Shown here: piece by piece, positions 44,786-54,235 of the stretch | How positions within the stretch are numbered: the first letter of the stretch is position 1 | Layout: every line of letters begins with the position of its first letter | Source of the DNA: Deltaproteobacteria bacterium | GTDB lineage: Bacteria > Bdellovibrionota_B > Oligoflexia > Oligoflexales > CAIYRB01 | NCBI GenBank assembly: GCA_016874735.1 | Contig: VGTI01000021.1 | Coordinates: 1-60,079, forward strand | Direction of reading: 5' to 3' | Length of the DNA stretch: 60,079 bases | Made by a program: the position numbers and the translations under genes | The notes under the pieces: model-generated | Databases searched by the model: none | What the model saw: the letters and a program-made list of their open reading frames with translations, nothing else | Told to the model about the DNA's origin: nothing

Positions 44786-46552
44786 GTGGGCCGTAAGACT
44801 AATCAACTGCGATTTCCGTTGCTTGCAACCCTGATCCTGAGCGCCACCGCGTTGTTACCGACCCAGGGCGCAGCCGTTGAGGCCCAAGATCTGCCGGCAA
44901 CCACTGAGGCGCGCCTCGGCGACGACGCCCTCAAGACGGCCATCATGGGCGCCCTCCTGTTCCTAGACGACACGCAGATCAGGCAGCGTCGCGGCCTGCA
45001 CGACCCGCGCTTTGACGCCTGCTCGGGTGATGGCTGTTTACCGCTTGTTCCAGGGACCGGACAGGCCTTGCCCCTACCCCTGCCGTTTACCAACAACCGC
45101 AAGGGCGAGTGGGCTAACTTCATCCACATTTTCCCCGATGTCTTAAGCCCGCATAACGGCGAGAACGAGTCGATCATTCAGATTCAAGACTCCAACATGT
45201 TTATGACCACGGCGATTACCTACCCGCTCTATCTCTTTGACGAGTCGGGACTACCCGAAGGTCAGAGGACGGTCACCGATGTGCGCCGCCAAGCTGTGGC
45301 TAGCATCCGCACCTATCAAGCTGGCGATGCTTTTACCTTCTGGCCGCACTTAGCAGGATCAAGCAGCGACAAGGACCGCGTCGGGCCGCTCAATATTCCG
45401 ATGAAAGCTGGCAGTCTACAAAACGTTTTCCCTTCACACCGCAAACCTAGCGGTGACAACTACGCCTCCTGGTCGACTGATCTCTTCAATCCGGCGATCA
45501 ATCCTTACGGCGTGGACGCACTTGCCAACATCCCGGCTGACGCTGACGACACGGCACTGGCTGCAGCGACTTTGGAATTAGCAGCGGCATTTGACGGTGA
45601 TGCGCGGCCATCAGCAGCGCTGACCGAAGAACTACTTAAGTGGCGCGACCTGGGCCGCGCCATGGAAGACGGCCGTGACACGTGGAAGGGCAAGGATTCC
45701 GCAGGATTTCTCACCTGGCTTAAAGAGGAAAATATTCCGCGCGAGGAGCGCTTTATGACACCTGAGACGGGCGTTATTCCGCTCGGTGTCAACAATGTCG
45801 ACTGTGTTGTTAATGCCAACGCCCTGTTAGCTCTTGGTCTCCAGGGACTGGCGGCATCAGCCGCAGCCAACGATGTCAGCGTGCTAATGGCCAGAGCTGT
45901 CGAGCAACACAGCTGGCCCGAGTGCGGCCTTTATTACCCGCAGCGGATGATCTTCCCCTACTCGCTCACGCGAGCCTACCGCGACGGTGGCGTCCGCACA
46001 CCAGCGATGAAGGAGGCCATGCGCCGCCTACTCTTCGATCTCCTGCGTGAGCAACGTGACCTAGCTGCAACGAATCCTAAACATGCAGGCGCCTTCTCCG
46101 GTGGCGCAGATCCGACTTATGACCTCGCCACGGGTCTGGCACTCGCGAGCCTCTTGAATATCGGTGAGTCTCTTGCGACTGAGGCTGGCGTGCTCAGTGA
46201 TTACCAAAGAGCGATCGCTAAAGCGGCTGCGTACTTGACGGCTCATCAACAGCGCGCGCAAATTAAATTTGGCACCACGTTTAATCGTGACAACGACCGC
46301 TTCCTCTTCCCAAATCCCAGGGACAAAGCGCGCAAGTGGGACTCTGGCGTCTTCTTCTCGGCCTCCAATTGGAAGCTGGCGCAATGGCGCTCGGACGCCT
46401 ATACGGTCGCCATTGTGCTCGAGGCACTGGCCAAGTATGCGCTCGCCTATGAGCAGTCGGACGAGTCGTTTTTGGAAGGCGCCAGACTGAAGGTGACCAG
46501 CTACGGACGCAACGCTGATGACGCACCGCGGAACTTGTTACTGACTAAGTAA
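44786..46552 (+). CDS. Secreted protein, probable alpha/alpha-toroid fold
   Basis: About 588 residues from GTG 44786, which has GCGAGGA upstream. Signal peptide NQLRFPLLATLILSATALLP. The mature protein is helical with repeated hydrophobic helices (VNANALLALGLQGLAASAA, LATGLALASLLNIGESLA, YTVAIVLEALAKYALAYE) as in glycoside-hydrolase-like toroids. NNVDCVVNANALLAL, WPECGLYYPQRMIFPYSLTRAYRDGG and KWDSGVFFS look conserved. No catalytic pair can be named. It may act on or bind a polysaccharide; this is inference only. Confidence 0.7.
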   Translation: MGRKTNQLRFPLLATLILSATALLPTQGAAVEAQDLPATTEARLGDDALKTAIMGALLFLDDTQIRQRRGLHDPRFDACSGDGCLPLVPGTGQALPLPLPFTNNRKGEWANFIHIFPDVLSPHNGENESIIQIQDSNMFMTTAITYPLYLFDESGLPEGQRTVTDVRRQAVASIRTYQAGDAFTFWPHLAGSSSDKDRVGPLNIPMKAGSLQNVFPSHRKPSGDNYASWSTDLFNPAINPYGVDALANIPADADDTALAAATLELAAAFDGDARPSAALTEELLKWRDLGRAMEDGRDTWKGKDSAGFLTWLKEENIPREERFMTPETGVIPLGVNNVDCVVNANALLALGLQGLAASAAANDVSVLMARAVEQHSWPECGLYYPQRMIFPYSLTRAYRDGGVRTPAMKEAMRRLLFDLLREQRDLAATNPKHAGAFSGGADPTYDLATGLALASLLNIGESLATEAGVLSDYQRAIAKAAAYLTAHQQRAQIKFGTTFNRDNDRFLFPNPRDKARKWDSGVFFSASNWKLAQWRSDAYTVAIVLEALAKYALAYEQSDESFLEGARLKVTSYGRNADDAPRNLLLTK

Positions 46553-46559
46553 GCGCCGA

Positions 46560-46628
46560 GGCAACTCAGCGATCATTGGTGGTTTGCGAGGTGTTTTTTT
46601 GCCTTAGCAAAAACCACCTACAGTTGCC
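46560..46628. other. Nested hairpin with two competing stems
   Basis: An outer stem GGCAACT/AGTTGCC (46560-46566, 46622-46628) encloses GGTGGTTT/AAACCACC (46578-46585, 46611-46618). An alternative inner stem pairs AGGTGTTTTTTTGC with GCAAAAACCACCT, sharing the AAACCACC arm. The two cannot form together. It lies between two plus-strand genes and may be a terminator or attenuator. Confidence 0.4.
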
Positions 46629-46702
46629 GCATCAAGTAATCGTGCCAACATGCCGATCCCTCTCGTGTACCCTCAGACGCAATCTAGGATCACGAGAGCC
46701 GG

Positions 46703-47798
46703 ATGAGCAAAGCCAACAAGTCACAGTTACTCACGGGTCTTCGACTCGAGCGAGCGTTAGCCTCGGGACGTTTTGCCGAAGGACGCTTTCGCAACATAGG
46801 CCATGCGTACCCGCGTCTTAAGGGGAGCCCCCTGCCATTACTGGGAGAATTTGTACGCGGCGGTAACGAACGTATCCCCAAACGAACACTCCCGGTAGAA
46901 AACCCCTTACCCCAGTGGCTCCATCGCCCAAATTCCAGCATGCGTGTCACCTGGCTGGGTCACAGCACGGTACTACTCGAGCTCGACGGCCTCCGCATCT
47001 TGACTGACCCTGTGTTTGGTGAACGCGCATCGCCGGTGCAGTTTGCGGGCCCCAAACGATTTCATCCGCCACCAGTTACGCTTGAATCCCTGCCTCCGCT
47101 CGATATGGTGATCATCTCGCACGATCACTATGATCATCTGTGTTATGCAAGTGTATATGGTCATCATCTCGCACGATCACTATGATCATCTGTGTTATGC
47201 CAGTGTAATGGCCCTAGCCAAAACCGCGGTGCCTTTTGTCACGGCTCTCGGTGTGGGGGCGCGGCTCGAAGCCTGGGGTATTCCGCAGGGGCGCATCACC
47301 GAGCTCGATTGGTGGGAGAGTCACACGGTAGCTGGTGGACGCCTCACTCTCACCGCAACCCCCGCCCAACATTTTTCCGGTCGGAGCCTTGGAGATCGCA
47401 ATGTCACCAGCTGGGCCGGTTGGGCTGTGCGTACCGACCGTCACAACGTCTTCTTTAGCGGCGACACCGGACTGACCGAGCAGTACCGCGTCATTGGATC
47501 GAGGCTCGGTCCCTTTGACCTGATTATGCTCGAAATAGGCGCCTTTCACGAACTATGGGGCGACATTCACCTCGGTCCGGAGAACGCTTTAAAAGCCGTG
47601 ACCATGCTCGGCGGCGGCCTACTACTACCTGTGCATTGGAGTACGTTTAGCCTGGCTATGCACGCATGGCACGAACCCGCTGAAACCTTGGTGGCTTTGG
47701 CCCCTCAGTACGACGTCAGAGTGATCACCCCTAAACTCGGCCAAGTTCTGGAACCGACGCTCGGTGATGCCTTACCTCCATGGTGGCGCCTCACTTAA
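46703..47798 (+). pseudogene. Metallo-beta-lactamase-fold hydrolase, frameshifted by a 52-bp tandem duplication
   Basis: The first frame (46703-47185) gives SKANKSQLLTGLRLE through VTWLGHSTVLLELDGLRILT to VIISHDHYDHLCYASV and then stops in wrong frame. The second (from about 47157) resumes at VIISHDHYDHLCYASVMALA and continues through ATPAQHFSGRSLGDRN, NVFFSGDTGLTEQY and LLPVHWSTFSLAMH. The family is the UlaG / NAPE-PLD-like group. Removing one 52-bp copy (1096 - 52 = 1044 bases) restores a 347-residue protein with a single HxHxDH metal motif, which is the very segment duplicated. As sequenced, no active enzyme is expected. Confidence 0.88.
47103..47206. repeat. 52-bp imperfect tandem duplication
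   Basis: Copies 47103-47154 and 47155-47206 agree at 50 of 52 positions; mismatches are at unit positions 8 (G/C) and 47 (A/C). 52 is not a multiple of three, hence the frameshift. Confidence 0.95.
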
Positions 47799-47868
47799 GT
47801 CGTGACACCGAAAAATAATCGAGCTACTCTGCGCCCAACTATCATCTGATCGTCATAGTGGAGCATTT

Positions 47869-49092
47869 ATGTGGCTTGGTAACAAGCGGCAGCGCCGCAT
47901 CGTATTCCCATTGGGATTTTTAGTTAGTTTGCCGTTTGCCCAGGCAACTCACGCTGCAACGGTTGAGCCTGTGGGTAGTTTCGGCATCCATAAACCGGCG
48001 TTTCTAAGCGTCCTCCCCACAGACAGCGGCGATGAGCGCCTGGTCGTATCAAGTTTTGCGCCGTTTGGAATCGGCAGAATTTTTGCGCTACCACTTAATC
48101 CAAAGGAACCAGGATGGCTCGATATCCTCAGCCATGAAGTGGCGCCAACCAGCTCCAAAGTATCATGGCCAAACCATGTGAAAACGGCCGATGCCACTCT
48201 GTTCGGACCGGGTAAACTGATCGTCGGATCGGGCTTCCTCATACCAGGTTATAAGACTGGTACCGTATCTATCGTCGATCAAAAAACCGGCTTAGCTACG
48301 CGCATCGTCAAGCCTAAGTCTGAGTATTTCTACCACCAAACCGTATTCTATGACGTCAATCAAGACGGGCAGATGGACATCATCACCGCGCGCGCCAAAC
48401 TAGGTTGGTTTGGCGGCCACGACGGCGAATTGATCTGGCTGGAAAAACCACAAGGCGATGACACCACCTACTGGACCGAACATCTGATCGCTTCAGGTCC
48501 AGACGTCAACTTCGTCGTGACGGAGCACCAGGGTGCACTGACGATTATAGCCACGGAATTTTTTAATAAGCGTCTGTCGCTGCATTGGCTCGTCAGAACT
48601 GGTTGGGAGCACCGAATTGTCGATGATACGATTGGTGCCGCGTTTGATTTATCTCTCAGCGATCTCAATAATGATGGTGTCCTCGACTTGCTAGCTACCA
48701 ATCATCAAGGTGACGCCTCTGCCTCGGTATTTGGCTACGAGCTGCCACGCGATTGGCGCAACGGCGCATGGAAGCGGCATACGCTGCTTACGGGTATCGA
48801 GACGGTCGTTAAAGGTCAGGGCGCTGCCTCTCCGGGTTCTGCCATCACGTGGCAACACACCAACGGCAAGCCCGACATTTTTGTCGCCGGTGACGGTTCC
48901 GGCAAAGTGCATTGGCTAAGTCCAGTAAGCAACGACAGCGATGATTGGCGTTACACAGCGCACGTCGTGCTCGACGTCGGATCAACGGTCGGCCAAATGA
49001 CCCTAGGGGCCAGAGACGGCGACGGCCACGCTCACCTGTTTGCTCCGGCCTATGACGCCAACCGCATTCATGTGTTTAAGCTGGTGGACTAA
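47869..49092 (+). CDS. Secreted FG-GAP/VCBS-type beta-propeller protein
   Basis: 407 residues with GGAG before ATG. Signal peptide VFPLGFLVSLPFAQATHAA. Calcium-binding loops of FG-GAP repeats are visible: DVNQDGQMDIITA (~164) and DLNNDGVLDLLAT (~265), and a weaker TNGKPDIFVAGDG (~330). The overall blade period fits a seven-bladed integrin-like propeller. The function is likely binding at the surface or in the periplasm. No enzyme signature is present. Confidence 0.8.
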   Translation: MWLGNKRQRRIVFPLGFLVSLPFAQATHAATVEPVGSFGIHKPAFLSVLPTDSGDERLVVSSFAPFGIGRIFALPLNPKEPGWLDILSHEVAPTSSKVSWPNHVKTADATLFGPGKLIVGSGFLIPGYKTGTVSIVDQKTGLATRIVKPKSEYFYHQTVFYDVNQDGQMDIITARAKLGWFGGHDGELIWLEKPQGDDTTYWTEHLIASGPDVNFVVTEHQGALTIIATEFFNKRLSLHWLVRTGWEHRIVDDTIGAAFDLSLSDLNNDGVLDLLATNHQGDASASVFGYELPRDWRNGAWKRHTLLTGIETVVKGQGAASPGSAITWQHTNGKPDIFVAGDGSGKVHWLSPVSNDSDDWRYTAHVVLDVGSTVGQMTLGARDGDGHAHLFAPAYDANRIHVFKLVD

Positions 49093-49097
49093 GATAC

Positions 49098-51409
49098 CTA
49101 CACATAAGCATTCACCGCGAGCTGCCTCTCTGCGGCAAGAACTAAGTGATCAAACACCAGCTCGCGATGTTGCTCGCTCAAGCCGTTAACCAGAGTGCCC
49201 AAGATAAAATGATCATCTGAGGTCGGCACCCCCCAGCGGACTTGTACGGTGATCACTCCTAGAAACGCCAGAGTTGGGTCGCTGATGTGGTCAGTAATAT
49301 CTAGAATCAGATCCGCCCCCTTACCGAGGAATATGCGTGATCTGACACAAAATCCATTGCGCGAGAAGTTTTGCAGAATCATATCACCGTAGGTGGTCTT
49401 CACAAGCATGGTCGCCGTCTTAGGTACGTAACGATGGTCTACACGCTGGACACCTATCGATTTCCAATAACGGCCACGCGCCTGATCGAGTGCCAGGGAA
49501 TCCTTTTCAAATGGATTAACCTCGTAGGCTTCGACTAATGCCGCCGCATTCTTAATCGGCACAAAGCGCTGATAGAACCGTTCATAAGTGCGCGTTTTCT
49601 CGTCTAGAGCTTCGTAAGTTGATTTGCCGATCGTCACCTTAAACGGTTCGCATGCTGACTCAAAACGCTGGGCCATGTTGACCCCGTCGCCATGAAGGGT
49701 GAAATCAAAACGCTGCTCGTCTCCCATATTGCCGATACAAATGAGGGCAGTATTGATGCCGATGCGCAGAGGGAACACATCGTTACTATCCGCAGGTAGA
49801 GCGTTTATCCGCTCTACCATGCGGCGCTGAATCTCTAGGGCGCAACGTACGGCAGTGCGTTCATGCCCGGAAGACTCCTTGCCCGCAAAGTTGTAGCCAA
49901 AGAAACACAGTGACCCATCACCGAGGCTCTTATCGATGATACCACCGTGACGGTGAACAATCTTACTGATGAAACCAAGCGTTTCCTTCAGAAAATGGAA
50001 GGTCTGCATCTGCGCACGGGTGCGGGCAGCGATACTGTAACCGACTATGTCGATAAACATCACGGTCACGTACCGCTCCTGCGGACCCTGGTCGAGCTGA
50101 AGCCCCTCGGAAACGATCCGCTGCACCTGGAACGGTGGGAATACTGACTGCAGACTGGCCGCTAGGGCGCGCGTCCGACGCTCCGTTCCAAGGAGCTCGC
50201 CCGCGGCAAATAGCATCATAATGATCAGAGATGACAGCGAGCTACCCCAAAAATAGCTGACCGAGTCGGGCGCGCTTCCGTGCATGAAAAAGTTGAGAAA
50301 CTCTACTAGACCGAAGACGGTAATGGGCAGTGTGCAGAACATAAAAATTAAGGTGCGACGTAAATTCACTGTAAAACCGATGCCGACTGCAAGCACCATT
50401 ACAAGGAGCAGTACCGCTAAACTAAGTCCCGTGACTGTAAGCGAATGTGGCCAAGTGAATGAGCTGAATATGGCTGCAGACAGAATCGTTGCTGAATTCA
50501 AAAGATGCAGGTACAGCAGTGGTCGGTAACGCTGGGCCCCTAAACCAAAAAAGTTGAGAACGAACATCCCAGACCCAACAACGGTGATGGCGACCGCTAT
50601 AAACCATAGCCGTACATTAGCAGCAAATGGCAGGAATCCGGTAAAATTCAGCGCACCGCTTAAACAGATCTGCAGGACCATAAGCCCGAGGGACATCACC
50701 AAAAAGTAGACCATGGTTACAGAGCGCATGTTAAACATCAGGGCGGCGTTGATCACCACCAGCGTGAGAGCCAGGGCGAAAAAAGCCGCTGTCAGCGCGA
50801 TGAAACCATGATTGAACTCGTCAAAATTAGCCTCTGATCTCAATTGAAAATGCAGGTTGCTAGGATGCTTGGCTGCATCCAGCGCCAAATAAACGACGGA
50901 CTCTCCTGGCGGAAAAGATAAGGGCTCAGCGTGAAACAGCTGCGATTTGTGAGACCGGGCTTTGCTTAAATAACCAGCCTCTCTGTAAAGCGGATGACCA
51001 AGGGTGGGGTGAACGTGCACGATTTTAATCGAGCCAAAGAAGTAGCGTGTCATCAGCACCGCGGGCACCGCTTGAACGCGCTCATTTTGCACACCGCGGG
51101 CACCGCTTGATCGCGCTCATTTTGCACGCGAAAACGAAACCACTTATCACCGTCGTTCATGAAAACTCCGTCCACTTGGACGGGCTGAAATTGGGCGGCA
51201 AATTGCGAATTGATGACGGACTGCACCGTTGGCTTGGACCCTTCGGTTTCCCTTAGTTCCTCTAAAACCGGAAACACATTAAGTTCAAACTCTCCTGTGC
51301 GGGGTATGACCACCGCGGTGGCTGTCTGATCATCTGCAAACGCGGCTGACGCCGTCAGGACCACAGTCCCGAAGACGACCTTTAAGATAAGTTGCAGATA
51401 GCGGCGCAT
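49098..51409 (-). pseudogene. 7TM receptor-adenylate cyclase-PilZ protein, frameshifted by a 35-bp tandem duplication
   Basis: The N-terminal part (51409 to 51053) has a signal peptide (VVFGTVVLTASAAFA) and a 7TMR-DISM-type extracellular domain ending WFRFRVQNERDQAVPAV, then runs out of frame. The remainder (from about 51092 to 49098) resumes QNERVQAVPAVLMTRYFF and has seven membrane helices, then a class III cyclase domain (VTVMFIDIVGYSIAA, GGIIDKSLGDGSLCFFGYN) and a C-terminal PilZ-like domain (NFSRNGFCVRSRIFLGKG). Removing one 35-bp copy gives 2277 bases, a continuous 758-residue protein. It would sense an outside ligand, make cAMP and perhaps bind c-di-GMP. A GTG at 51092 could allow re-initiation of the membrane/cyclase part. 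Confidence 0.88.
51057..51126. repeat. 35-bp imperfect tandem duplication
   Basis: Copies 51057-51091 and 51092-51126 agree at 34 of 35 positions (A at 51076 against T at 51111). The unit is not a multiple of three. Confidence 0.95.
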
Positions 51410-51587
51410 GCCACTTCCCCCTCGTCCTCATCATCGGCAATCGGGGATCAGATCTGAGAGGTTGATGGGGATTAGTATCTACGTAGACTTTTTATTTGCT
51501 TGAATAAGAATTAAAAAAACACGAAAACAGTAAGAGAAACAATGTGTGCAAAATTATAGGTACGACTTGCGTGCTGCGGGGGCCCCC

Positions 51588-53141
51588 ATGCGATTATCTG
51601 CGCTTTTATCCTTCTTTTGCTACCTAGCCTCGCTGCAACCGGCTACTTCCCTGGCTGCCACAAATCCCACTGGTCCTGCCATCGTGACCACTCACTCGAG
51701 TGACCAGATCGTGATTAGCGGCCCGCAGCCCGAAGCTGCCCTAGTGCTGATTGGGGGCGCCTTCGTCAAGCCGCAGCAGTACGTCAAATTGGCCGAAACC
51801 ATCGCCTCTACGTCTCATGGCAAGATCGCCGTCCTGGTGCCGCACTTTGTCGGTGACATCGCGGCACCGATGTTTACCCACGCCAAGATCGAGGCGGCCA
51901 TCAGTCTTCTGACCGCCCACGGAGTCAGTGACCCGAGGAGCCACGTCTTCGCCGCGGGACACTCCCACGGAGGTATCGCCGTTCAGGAGGCTCCGGTATC
52001 GATGAACTTAGGTGGCCTCATCATGTTGGCGAGCTATTTGCCACGAACTTTGGGCAGCAGCGACAGCATTGCTACTTACCCGAAACCGATATTGACGATC
52101 GGTGCCGAGCTCGACGGGCTGACGGGAGTGAATTACATCGCGCGTGACTTCATCAGTGTCGCAAGTCAGGTAACTAAAGAAGCAACCATTGCGCGCCAAA
52201 AACCGATCGTCGTCGTGCGCGGCATGAATCATATGCAATTTGCCGATGGTGAGGAACACAGTGGTGACATTTTCCCCGTCAGTATAAGTCTCAGCGATGC
52301 ACACCAGAAAATTGCTGCTCTGATTACCAATTTCATTGCTGACCAGGCTAAGTTGTCGGACGTGGACGGAGCGACGGCGCGTCAGTCGCTAGACCAAGCA
52401 GTCGCAGCAACTTCTGAACTACTCAATCCTTACGTCCGTTCTGAGTTAGAGCTTGAAAATCTATGTGCCCAAACGCAAAAACAGGCGGTGAACCTCGATC
52501 CTACGGCTTGGGACGAGATCAAAATGGAATCAAAAATTTATCGCCACGGCTGGTCAGACGCTTTGTTCATCCTCGATAAATCTAAAGTTAAAAAGATTAA
52601 TCAGGGCTTCGAGCTCCATCTGCCAGTATTGATCGACGACGGCATGAATCCAGTCGATTTGTCCAAGGATCAATCCATTGCACCGCGCTCACTCTTATGC
52701 AAGATGCGCACAGGCTCGATGCTAGCTCGTGAAACTGCCAATAACATCAGCGCTCCTGACAAAAATTGTGCGGAGTTGAACCAAGCCGTTATTGCTAATG
52801 CGCTCCAATCAATCACGGACCTGGATCAACGCTCAAGGGTTGCCGCTAAGTTTGGTGACCCGGCAACGTGGCAGTTAACGGCGCTTAGTAGCGACGATAC
52901 AGACGAGGTCAAATACGGACCGTTCTTGATACGCAGTCATCGTCAAGCGACGGGACAGGGATGGGTCGGTAGCAAGTTTGCGTTCACAGCGAGCGACGAT
53001 GGGGGCTGGGTGCTTGATACGGCGGAACTCCACACTGCTGATGACATCAGATTCAAGCTATTTGCCGGCGCTTTTTACTGCAAAATCATACCTCCTATGC
53101 GGGTTATTGAATGGGCAACGCTCTTTTCTCTGAAAAACTAA
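51588..53141 (+). CDS. Secreted alpha/beta hydrolase-like protein with unknown C-terminal domain
   Basis: About 517 residues from ATG 51588 (frame open to 51546). Signal peptide LLSFFCYLASLQPATSLAA. Residues ~30-240 follow an alpha/beta hydrolase: LVLIGGAFVKPQQY, VLVPHFVGDIA, the nucleophile elbow AAGHSHGGIA (Ser), LTIGAELDGLTG (acid) and VRGMNHMQFA (His). The C-terminal ~280 residues with several Cys are unassigned. It may act on an ester or amide outside the cytoplasm. It overlaps the next gene by 31 bases. The 51410-51587 gap is AT-rich with no clear promoter. Confidence 0.75.
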   Translation: MRLSALLSFFCYLASLQPATSLAATNPTGPAIVTTHSSDQIVISGPQPEAALVLIGGAFVKPQQYVKLAETIASTSHGKIAVLVPHFVGDIAAPMFTHAKIEAAISLLTAHGVSDPRSHVFAAGHSHGGIAVQEAPVSMNLGGLIMLASYLPRTLGSSDSIATYPKPILTIGAELDGLTGVNYIARDFISVASQVTKEATIARQKPIVVVRGMNHMQFADGEEHSGDIFPVSISLSDAHQKIAALITNFIADQAKLSDVDGATARQSLDQAVAATSELLNPYVRSELELENLCAQTQKQAVNLDPTAWDEIKMESKIYRHGWSDALFILDKSKVKKINQGFELHLPVLIDDGMNPVDLSKDQSIAPRSLLCKMRTGSMLARETANNISAPDKNCAELNQAVIANALQSITDLDQRSRVAAKFGDPATWQLTALSSDDTDEVKYGPFLIRSHRQATGQGWVGSKFAFTASDDGGWVLDTAELHTADDIRFKLFAGAFYCKIIPPMRVIEWATLFSLKN

Positions 53142-53827
53142 ATCTCGCGCGGTTAGTCCGCTACCTAGTTTGGTCTCTGACCGCGCTGTTCATCAGCAGT
53201 CACAATGTCTACAGCGCTCCGGCGGCGCGAGAAGCAGCGCCCAGTGATTTTGTCTCGCTGGCAGACATTGCTCCCGCCGTCAAAATCGACATGAAGTACG
53301 CCGGATCTGACAATTTCACAGGACGACCAGTCCCCGGTTACGAGGCCAATAAATGCTTGCTGACGCGACCAGCGGCACGGGCGCTGAGAGAGGCTCAAGA
53401 CTGGTTATCGAAGTTCCACCTTCAGCTCCAGGTTTACGACTGTTATCGACCACAGCGCGCCGTCACCGCTTTTGTCAACTGGGCCGCTGATTCTGCCGAT
53501 ACCGTGACTAAAGAGACGCATTATCCCAAAGTTCCTAAGGACCATCTTTTTGGCGATGGCTATATTGCTACGAAATCCGGTCACAGTCGCGGCAGCACTG
53601 TAGATATCGGTATCGTAGATTTAGATGCCGGAACACCATTCGACTTTTTTGATCCGTCTTCGCACACGGCAGCGGCAGGCTTGACGCCGTCGCAACGTGC
53701 CGCTCGCGCTTTATTAAGCGCGGCGTTGGAGCGTGTGGGTTTTGTTAACTACGACAAGGAATGGTGGCACTTTAGCTTGAAAGCCGAACCTCACCCTAAA
53801 AACTACTATGATGTCCCGGTGCGCTAG
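53111..53827 (+). CDS. VanX-like D-Ala-D-Ala dipeptidase (M15D)
   Basis: 238 residues. Signal sequence RYLVWSLTALFISSHNVYSA. VSLADIAPAVKIDMKYAGSD, LQVYDCYRPQRAV, SGHSRGSTVDIGI (zinc ligands His and Asp) and EWWHFSL (catalytic Glu and third ligand His) are the VanX/DdpX motifs. It cleaves D-Ala-D-Ala. With an export signal and no van regulatory genes nearby, a role in murein peptide recycling or nutrient use is likelier than vancomycin resistance. A perfect 14-bp palindrome (53827-53840) overlaps its stop. Confidence 0.9.
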   Translation: MGNALFSEKLNLARLVRYLVWSLTALFISSHNVYSAPAAREAAPSDFVSLADIAPAVKIDMKYAGSDNFTGRPVPGYEANKCLLTRPAARALREAQDWLSKFHLQLQVYDCYRPQRAVTAFVNWAADSADTVTKETHYPKVPKDHLFGDGYIATKSGHSRGSTVDIGIVDLDAGTPFDFFDPSSHTAAAGLTPSQRAARALLSAALERVGFVNYDKEWWHFSLKAEPHPKNYYDVPVR

Positions 53828-53861
53828 TTCGCTAGCGAACGATAGACAGGATGAGCCAACT

Positions 53862-54221
53862 TCAGCCGCGATAATCAACAGTGGCCGGGACACCGTCAAT
53901 TTTGAACGCGGCTGCCAGTCCGTCATCAAAATAGCACTCACTACGCGGCGCTAGCTTGGCGATGACGCGCTCGGCCGCCTTCTTCTCATCAAAGGCCGCG
54001 ATCAAGAGGGTATTCTTATCCTGAGCTTGCCGCAGATGCGTCAGACACTCGCCACACCATGAGGCGAAGAAAACTAATTTTAGGGGACCACGCTCACGCG
54101 CCAGTTTAGCTAGGCCTACTTGGTTGAGCGTCGGACACAATTGCGCCGCCCCCGCCCCAGAACTCATGAGGAGGACCCAGGCCAAGACCAGACATCTGGC
54201 ACGCGGTAACTGCCGCGCCAT
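53862..54221 (-). CDS. Secreted thioredoxin-fold protein, short C-terminus
   Basis: 119 residues from ATG 54221 with GGACGGGAG upstream; frame open to 54239. Signal peptide CLVLAWVLLMSSGAGA. LVFFASWCGECLTHLRQA has a CGEC redox pair, and KIDGVPATVDYRG provides the cis-Pro loop (GVPAT). The chain stops only eight residues after the cis-Pro, so the last strand and helix of a normal thioredoxin are missing. It follows ricT closely. It may be a periplasmic reductant or a truncated relic. Confidence 0.7.
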   Translation of the reverse strand: MARQLPRARCLVLAWVLLMSSGAGAAQLCPTLNQVGLAKLARERGPLKLVFFASWCGECLTHLRQAQDKNTLLIAAFDEKKAAERVIAKLAPRSECYFDDGLAAAFKIDGVPATVDYRG

Positions 54222-54235
54222 GTGCTCCCGTCCTC

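Noticed and set aside
47130-47798. Second half of the hydrolase as an independent gene
   Set aside because: Its apparent N-terminus is out-of-frame reading of the duplicated unit and it lacks the first third of the fold. It is part of a broken gene.
51431-51438. GCCGATGA on the minus strand as a sigma28 -10 box for the cyclase gene
   Set aside because: The -35 position reads TCAGATCT, a poor match, and the distance to the start is short (about 22 bases).
53827-53840. 14-bp palindrome at the VanX-like gene stop as a terminator
   Set aside because: It has no loop and no T run. It is kept only as a note in the gene entry.
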